A stretch of DNA of 64,000 nt from Novosphingobium silvae (GTDB lineage Bacteria; Pseudomonadota; Alphaproteobacteria; Sphingomonadales; Sphingomonadaceae): assembly GCF_009856825.1 (NCBI RefSeq), contig NZ_WVTD01000001.1:310001-374000 (forward strand), written 5' to 3'. Shown here one piece after another: positions 58,600 through 64,000 of this stretch. The position numbers and the translations under genes are program-made. Every line of letters starts with the position of its first letter. The first letter of the stretch is position 1. The notes below the pieces were generated by a model. It worked only from the letters and a program-made list of their open reading frames with translations. It did no database searches and was not told the DNA's origin.

Positions 58600-59837
58600 A
58601 GAAGCTGGTCCACCGCATGGATGGCAACGCCGAAGAGGCCGCCCACCAGCGTGCCGTTGATGCGGATGAACTGCAGGTCGCGGCCCACCGCGCCCTCGAT
58701 GCGGTCGCTGACGGTGCGCGCATCCCAGCGTTTCACGGTTTCCGAGACGAGGCGTACGATCTCGTCCCCATAGCGCGCAGTCACGCCGACGAGCGTGCGG
58801 CGGGCGAAGCGGTTGATCTGTCCCTGCAGGCGCGGATCATCCTTCAGCGCGCCGCCAAGCTCGGCCAGCATCGTCGTCAGGTGACCGCCAAGCGCCGTGT
58901 CGGGACGTCGCGCGGCGCCGATCAGCTTGAGGCGAAGGCGTTCCCATACCGCCTGCCACCACTTCCCCACGGCGGGATTGGCGATCAGTTCGCGCTTGGC
59001 ATTCTCCACCCGTTCGCGCGTTTCAGGGTCGTTGACGAGACGGTCAGCGAGGCTTTCGAGCATCTGCTCCACCTTCACCTTGAGCGGGTGGTCGGGCTGC
59101 ACGATCATCTCCGCAAGGAGCTTGTACAGGCCATCGAGCACCGAGTTGGCGATGCGCGAATCAAGCCCGGTCAGTCGCAGCAGACCATGCGCCCGCTCGC
59201 GTATCATCGTGCGGACCATCTCTTCGTTGGCTTCCAGCGCCTCGCCGATCCAGCGCACGGCCCCTTCCACGAGCGGGAGGTGCCGGCGGTCGGCGATCAT
59301 GGCCGAAAGCATCTGCCCCAGAAGCGGCGCGACCTCCACCCGCTCGAGCTGGCGCGCGAGCCCTGTGCGAACCTGATCGCCCAGCCGGTCAGGGTCGAGC
59401 GATTCGAGCACGTCGGCAAGGAGATTGGCCGCTCCCGCCCGCAAGCGGGACTGCCCGCCCCGTCCGGGATCGGTCAGGAACCCTCCGGCGGCGCCGGCGA
59501 AGTTGAACCCGGTGACGCGGCGCGCGACCACCTGCGGCGTCAGGAAATTGTCTCGAAGGAAGGTCGCCATGGAATCGGCGATACGGTTCTTGTTCACCGG
59601 GATGATCGCGGTGTGGGGGATCGGCAGGCCAAGGGGGTGGCGAAACAGTGCCGTCACGGCGAACCAGTCGGCCAGGCCGCCCACCATCGCCGCCTCGGTG
59701 AACGCCGTCGCGTATCCCCACCCGGCGCCATCGCCGCCATAGCGGCGCAGCAGCACGAAAGCGGCGGCCATGAACAGCAGCAGGCCGGTCGCGAACAGGC
59801 GCATACGCCGGGCCCGATCCTGCAGGACGCCCTTCAA
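58596..59837 (-). CDS. DUF445 family membrane protein
   Basis: A membrane protein of about 413 residues of the DUF445 (YjiN-like) family; function unknown. The start is taken as TTG 59837, with GGGGGA six bases upstream. The next candidate is ATG 59804 (MRLFATGLLLFMAAAFVLLR). An N-terminal helix, the conserved ATAFTEAAMVGGLADWFAVT with ALFRHPLGLPIPHTAIIPVN, a long helical region and a C-terminal hydrophobic anchor (INGTLVGGLFGVAIHAVDQL) are seen. It sits between the RND pump and the GNAT gene on the same strand, 70 bp after the pump. Confidence 0.88.
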   Translation of the reverse strand: MKGVLQDRARRMRLFATGLLLFMAAAFVLLRRYGGDGAGWGYATAFTEAAMVGGLADWFAVTALFRHPLGLPIPHTAIIPVNKNRIADSMATFLRDNFLTPQVVARRVTGFNFAGAAGGFLTDPGRGGQSRLRAGAANLLADVLESLDPDRLGDQVRTGLARQLERVEVAPLLGQMLSAMIADRRHLPLVEGAVRWIGEALEANEEMVRTMIRERAHGLLRLTGLDSRIANSVLDGLYKLLAEMIVQPDHPLKVKVEQMLESLADRLVNDPETRERVENAKRELIANPAVGKWWQAVWERLRLKLIGAARRPDTALGGHLTTMLAELGGALKDDPRLQGQINRFARRTLVGVTARYGDEIVRLVSETVKRWDARTVSDRIEGAVGRDLQFIRINGTLVGGLFGVAIHAVDQLL

Positions 59838-59907
59838 CGCTGGTCCCCCTGAACTGCGCCCGGCTGGCGGCAATGCTTTCCTTTCCGTCCGGCCTTTCAG
59901 GCGGCCG

Positions 59908-62900
59908 TTATTCGGCCGGTTGCGGCCGATAGGTTTCGTGAGACCCCGCCGCACCGGGGCCATGCTGCTTCGGATCATACGTCAGCAGCGACTTGCGCAG
60001 CCTTGGCCCGACCCGCTTCTCGAAACCATCGGCAAGGCTGAAGGCTGCAGGCACGATGACGAGAGTCAGCAGGGTGGAGAGCACCAGACCGCCGATCACC
60101 GTCACCCCCATCGGCGCGCGGAAGGCGCCATCGCCCGAAAGCGACAGGGCAGTGGGGATCATGCCCGCCGTCATCGCGACCGTGGTCATGACGATCGGCT
60201 GCGCGCGCTTGTGGCCGGCGTCCATGATCGCATCGAGCTTGTTCACCCCCTTGGCCATCTCCTCGATCGCGAAGTCGATCAGCAGGATCGAGTTCTTGGC
60301 GACGATGCCCAGCAGCATCAGGATGCCGATGTAGACCGGCATGGAGATGGGCTGCCCGGTCGCCGTCAGCGCCAGCATGCCTCCCAAAGGCGCCAGCAGC
60401 AGCGAGGCCATGTTCACCAGCGGCGAGACGAAGCGCTTGTAGAGCAGCACCAGCACCGCGAAGACCAGGAAGATGCCGCTGATCACCGCGATGACGAAGT
60501 TGCTGATCATCTCGGCCTGCCACTTGTCCTCTCCCACCGGAGCATTCGAGACGCCCGAGGGCAGGCTCTTCATGATCGGCAACTGCTGGATCGCGGCCAT
60601 CGCCGGACCCTTTACCTGCCCCTGCCCCAGGTCCGCGCCCACGAAGATGCGGCGCGACTGGTTGTACCGCTGGATCTGCGTGGGTCCGGCGCCGAAGCGG
60701 ATTTCGGCAACACGACTGAGCGGCACCGATCCGCCGTTCGTCGTAGCGACGGGCAGATTCTCGATCGTCGAGAAATCGCGGCGCGAGGTTCGGTCGAGGA
60801 TGACCCGGATCGGGATCTGGCGATCGCTGAGCGAGAACTTGGCCGTGTTCTGGTCGATCTCGCCCATCGTCGCGATGCGGATCGTTTGGCTGAGCGCGCC
60901 GGTGGTCACGCCAAGCTGCGCGGCAAGGTCGAGCCGGGGAACGATGACCAGTTCGGGCCGCTGCAGGTCGGCGGCGATCCGCGGTGCCACTACGCCGGGC
61001 ACCGTGCGCATCTGCTCGACAAGGGTCTGCGCGGTCCTGTTCAGCAGCTCGGAATCGCTTCCCGAGAGCATGACGGAGATGTCGCGCCCGCTTCCGAATC
61101 CCCCCGACTGGGAGGCGAACGTCACGCGCGCATCGGGAATGCCCTGGAGCGCCGGGGCGAGCCTGCGCTCGAATTCGATGCTGGTCGCATCGCGTTCGTT
61201 GGCGGCCTTCAGCGCGATATAGAGCGTTCCCGATCCCTCTCCCGAGAATTCGAGCACGCGCTCTACCTCGGGCTGCTTCTCCAGCAGCGCGGTGACACGG
61301 CCGGTCACGGCCTGGCTCTGCTCGAGCGTGGTGCCCGGCACCATCTCGACCTTGACCTCGCTGGTGTCGTTGTTGGTGTTCGGCTGGAACTGCTGCGGCA
61401 GGCCCGCAAGAAGCGCGAAAGTCAACACCAGCGCATAGATCGAGGCGCAGAAGGCATAGAACCGATGGTCGTGCATGCGCGCGATCACGCGGTCGGTGAA
61501 GTAGCGATACCACCGCCCCAGAGCGCCGAGGCCATGGGCGAGGAGGCGGAAAGCCTTGCCGAGCGCCCAGATGGCGACCGGCAGGCCGAGCGGCGCAAGC
61601 ACCGCCGCCAGCACGAAGGCCGATTTCTCGAGCCCCAGCTTCGTCAGCCCGGCCTGGATCGACGAGAACAGCACGCCCGCGAGGCCAAGCCCCGCCGCGA
61701 TGAGCAGCACGAAGGCCAGCGTCGCCACGAGCGGATACCACCAGCGCCGCGGCTGCGGCACCAGCGCAGCCTTCAGGCGGATCGCCTCGCGGCTGTCGAG
61801 CGTCCAGGCGAGGACCTTCATGTAGAGGTCCATGGCCTTGCCGCCGCCATGTTCGGCATGGCCGTGGGCCTTGAGGAAGTAGGCCGCGACCATCGGCGTG
61901 ATGACGCGCGCGACCGCAAGGCTCATCAGCACGGCGGCGACCACGGTGAGGCCGAAAGCCTTGAAGAACTGGCCTGGGATGCCCGGCATCAGGCCAACGG
62001 GCAGGAACACCGCCACGATCGAGAACGTGGTCGCGACGACAGCGAGGCCGATCTCGTCCGCGGCGTCGATCGAGGCCTGGTACGCGCTCTTGCCCATGCG
62101 CATGTGTCTGACGATGTTCTCGATCTCGACGATGGCATCGTCGACCAGCACGCCCGCCACCAGGCTGAGCGCGAGGAGCGAGAGGAAGTTCAGCGAGAAG
62201 CCGAGCAGGTCCATGAACCAGAAGGTCGGGATCGCCGAAAGCGGGATCGCAAGGGCCGAGATCATCGTTGCGCGCCAGTCGCGCAGAAAGAGGTAGACGA
62301 TCACGATCGCCAGAACCGCGCCTTCGACCAGGGCCTCCATCGAACTGGTATACTGCCCGCGGGTGTAGTCCACCTGGCTGAACAGCTGCGTGATGTGGAT
62401 GTCCGGGTGTTCCTTGCGGATCTGGTCGAGCTTCTTCGCCGCTTCGTCGTAGACGGTGACGTCGGATGCGCCGCGCGCGCGTTCGAAGCCGAAAGTCACC
62501 ACTTCGCGCCCGTCCACCCGCGCAACATCCGTGCGGTCGGAATAGCCATCGAACACCTCGGCGATGTCGGCCAGCTTGACCGAGCGCCCGTTGCCCAGGT
62601 TGATGCGCGTCTGCGACAGGGCATAGGCATCCTCGGCATTGCCGAGCACGCGAACCGACTGACGCGATCCCGCGATCTCCGCCTGGCCGCCCGCGGCATC
62701 GACGTTCACCTGCCGCAGCACGTTGTTCACGTCGTTGGCGCTGACCCCCATCGCCACCATGCGGTTGGGATCGACCACCACGCGAATCTCGCGGTTGACG
62801 CCCCCATCGCGCGAGACGGTCGCCATGCCGGGCACCGAGAGCAGGGTCTTGGAGATGGTGTCGTCGACGAACCAGCTCAGCTGCTCGATCGTCATGTCGT

Positions 62901-63342
62901 CGGCGGCGACGGCGAAGTAGGCGAGGCTGCCGCCGCCGCCCGCCTCGATCTTTGAGACCTGCGGTTCGAGGATGCCTTCGGGAAGTTCGCCGCGCACCTG
63001 GTCGACCGCGTTCTTCACCTGCTGGGTGGCGACGTCGGGATCGGTGCCGACGGTGAAGAACACCATCGTCGTCGAACGGCCCTCCGAAGCGGTCGACTGG
63101 ATCTCGTCGACGCCGGGGATCGAGCGCACCGCGCCTTCGACGATCTGGGTGATCTGGGTCTCGATCTCGGTCGGCGCCGCGCCGGGCTGCGAGACGCCGA
63201 CGTGAACGCCGGGCAACTCGATGTCCGGCATGTTGTTCACGTCCATCCGGTTGAACGAGACGATGCCCGCGATCATCAGGCCGATGAAAAAGACGATGGG
63301 GATGATCGGATTGCGGATCGACCAGGCCGAGATGTTGCGCAT
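59908..63342 (-). CDS. RND-family efflux transporter with an extra membrane insertion
   Basis: Inner-membrane proton-driven exporter of the AcrB/MdtB type, 1144 residues, starting MRNISAWSIRNPIIPIVFFI. The proton-relay Asp pair in transmembrane helix 4 is present (GVLVDDAIVEIENI, about residues 399-401), as are the porter-domain repeats and the C-terminal KNSILLIDFAIEEM helix. Typical RND pumps have 1020-1060 residues. Here about 90 extra residues (about 530-620) lie between helices 6 and 7, with at least two hydrophobic stretches (WWYPLVATLAFVLLIAAGLG, SAFVLAAVLAPLGLPVAIWA) and a basic end. The adaptor gene is 17 bp upstream and an outer-membrane channel gene is not in view. Drug or lipid substrates are both possible. 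Confidence 0.93.
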   Translation of the reverse strand: MRNISAWSIRNPIIPIVFFIGLMIAGIVSFNRMDVNNMPDIELPGVHVGVSQPGAAPTEIETQITQIVEGAVRSIPGVDEIQSTASEGRSTTMVFFTVGTDPDVATQQVKNAVDQVRGELPEGILEPQVSKIEAGGGGSLAYFAVAADDMTIEQLSWFVDDTISKTLLSVPGMATVSRDGGVNREIRVVVDPNRMVAMGVSANDVNNVLRQVNVDAAGGQAEIAGSRQSVRVLGNAEDAYALSQTRINLGNGRSVKLADIAEVFDGYSDRTDVARVDGREVVTFGFERARGASDVTVYDEAAKKLDQIRKEHPDIHITQLFSQVDYTRGQYTSSMEALVEGAVLAIVIVYLFLRDWRATMISALAIPLSAIPTFWFMDLLGFSLNFLSLLALSLVAGVLVDDAIVEIENIVRHMRMGKSAYQASIDAADEIGLAVVATTFSIVAVFLPVGLMPGIPGQFFKAFGLTVVAAVLMSLAVARVITPMVAAYFLKAHGHAEHGGGKAMDLYMKVLAWTLDSREAIRLKAALVPQPRRWWYPLVATLAFVLLIAAGLGLAGVLFSSIQAGLTKLGLEKSAFVLAAVLAPLGLPVAIWALGKAFRLLAHGLGALGRWYRYFTDRVIARMHDHRFYAFCASIYALVLTFALLAGLPQQFQPNTNNDTSEVKVEMVPGTTLEQSQAVTGRVTALLEKQPEVERVLEFSGEGSGTLYIALKAANERDATSIEFERRLAPALQGIPDARVTFASQSGGFGSGRDISVMLSGSDSELLNRTAQTLVEQMRTVPGVVAPRIAADLQRPELVIVPRLDLAAQLGVTTGALSQTIRIATMGEIDQNTAKFSLSDRQIPIRVILDRTSRRDFSTIENLPVATTNGGSVPLSRVAEIRFGAGPTQIQRYNQSRRIFVGADLGQGQVKGPAMAAIQQLPIMKSLPSGVSNAPVGEDKWQAEMISNFVIAVISGIFLVFAVLVLLYKRFVSPLVNMASLLLAPLGGMLALTATGQPISMPVYIGILMLLGIVAKNSILLIDFAIEEMAKGVNKLDAIMDAGHKRAQPIVMTTVAMTAGMIPTALSLSGDGAFRAPMGVTVIGGLVLSTLLTLVIVPAAFSLADGFEKRVGPRLRKSLLTYDPKQHGPGAAGSHETYRPQPAE

Positions 63343-63359
63343 GGTTGCAGGCCCGTCCG

Positions 63360-64000
63360 TCAGTTGGCGGTGGAAGCGGCGGGCCGGGTCTTCACCTTGT
63401 CCCCGTCGTTGAGGAAGCCGCCTGCGCGAAGGACCACCTTCTCCGAGCCGTTGAGGCCGGACTTGATGGTGATGCCTCGGGCCGTGACCATGCCGGTGGC
63501 GACCGCGCGGCGGTGAACCTTGCCGGCATTGTCGACGACGTAGACGAACGAGCCCTTAGCATCGTTCTGGATCGCGGATTCGGGCAGCATCGGCGCGACG
63601 ACCGCCCCGCTTGCGATGACGGCGCTGGCAAAGCCGCCCGGGCGCAGGGCCGGATCGTAGCTCAGCGCGATGCGCGCGGTGCCCTGGCGGGTGTTGGTGT
63701 CGATCACGGGCGAGAGCTGCCAGACCTGCCCCTTGAAAGTGCGCCCCGATCCCACCGGCTTCACGTTGGCCTCCACGCCGACCCGCAGGGCCGCGAGATC
63801 GGCCTCCGACAGGTTGGCGAGCATTTCCATCTCGCCGCCCTTGGCGAGGCTGAACAGCACCCCGGTGCCGCCGCCGACCACCTGGCCAAGCTCAACGTTC
63901 CGTTCAAGGACGAGGCCAGCTGCGGGAGCGACGATGTTGAGACGGGCGTTCTGCGCACGCAGCTGGCCCAGCGTGGCCCGCGCGACGTTGACGCGCGCGA
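63360..64000 (-). CDS. RND periplasmic adaptor (HlyD/AcrA type), partial
   Basis: Membrane-fusion protein partnering the RND pump immediately downstream. About 213 C-terminal residues are in the window; the N-terminus is cut by the right edge. Visible parts are the end of the helical hairpin (TLGQLRAQNARL), the lipoyl half-domain (NIVAPAAGLVLERNVELGQV), the beta-barrel (EMEMLANLSEADLAALRVGV, GTARIALSYDPALRPGGFAS) and the membrane-proximal domain (VYVVDNAGKVHRRAVATGMV). The stop codon is 17 bp before the pump, so the two are one operon. Confidence 0.9.
   Translation of the reverse strand, partial: ARVNVARATLGQLRAQNARLNIVAPAAGLVLERNVELGQVVGGGTGVLFSLAKGGEMEMLANLSEADLAALRVGVEANVKPVGSGRTFKGQVWQLSPVIDTNTRQGTARIALSYDPALRPGGFASAVIASGAVVAPMLPESAIQNDAKGSFVYVVDNAGKVHRRAVATGMVTARGITIKSGLNGSEKVVLRAGGFLNDGDKVKTRPAASTAN

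Noticed and set aside
59770..62955. A 1061-residue plus-strand frame opposite the RND pump
   Set aside because: Low-complexity, charge-rich shadow of the pump gene without any domain; the RND reading is unambiguous.

Overview
The window is a GC-rich chromosomal segment from an alphaproteobacterium, most likely a sphingomonad (Novosphingobium, Sphingobium or a relative). This rests on familiarity with the protein sequences (RpoB, GroEL, MaeB, the twin-helix HIG1-like protein, DUF1272, the HNH protein) and on gene content; no database search was possible. I saw no rRNA, tRNA, CRISPR array, insertion sequence or prophage.

Layout. 1-6926: rpoC (cut by the left edge) and rpoB on the minus strand, with their own consensus promoter at 7191-7219. 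7387-9258: a small secreted or anchored protein, then rplJ-rplL on the plus strand, so the usual rplJL-rpoBC order is split into divergent units. 9299-15407: a c-type cytochrome lipoprotein, a MATE exporter, groES-groEL behind a promoter and CIRCE operator, a class A beta-lactamase-like protein without the expected general-base Glu, and a small Ala-rich lipoprotein. 15633-26729: polA, a LysR regulator followed by a TonB-dependent receptor (a shared 15-bp motif lies before both), maeB and mutS. 26793-30652: a small acidic protein, an apparent gluQ / HIG1-like / pduO-type / hbd operon on the minus strand, and an HNH nuclease. 30715-35289: an SLC1-type symporter, a 700-bp gap with an unassigned promoter and palindrome, glmM-DUF1272-thiD and a tiny membrane protein. 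35505-38376: a glycine-zipper lipoprotein, a LOG-family hydrolase, an LD-carboxypeptidase and a stand-alone PilZ protein.

38697-49464 is a complete cellulose synthesis operon: a BcsR/BcsP-like protein, BcsQ, a natural BcsA-BcsB fusion of 1493 residues, BcsC, BcsD and BcsZ. All genes overlap or abut. Both the fused synthase and the divergent PilZ protein carry c-di-GMP-binding motifs, so the locus looks like one c-di-GMP-controlled system for making, exporting and ordering cellulose.

49517-57968: an MHS-type transporter, trmB, lrgA-lrgB, a CysQ-like phosphatase, sucC without sucD beside it, etfB-etfA, and a secreted protein of visibly lower GC. 58048-64000: a GNAT acetyltransferase, a DUF445 membrane protein, an RND pump with an extra membrane-spanning insertion between its two halves, and the start of its periplasmic adaptor, cut by the right edge.

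Most of the window is core metabolism and macromolecular synthesis. The best leads are the cellulose operon with its fused synthase, the shared LysR/TonB-receptor motif, the E166-less lactamase fold, the split rplJL/rpoBC cluster, the RND insertion and the unassigned promoter-operator at 32117-32145.
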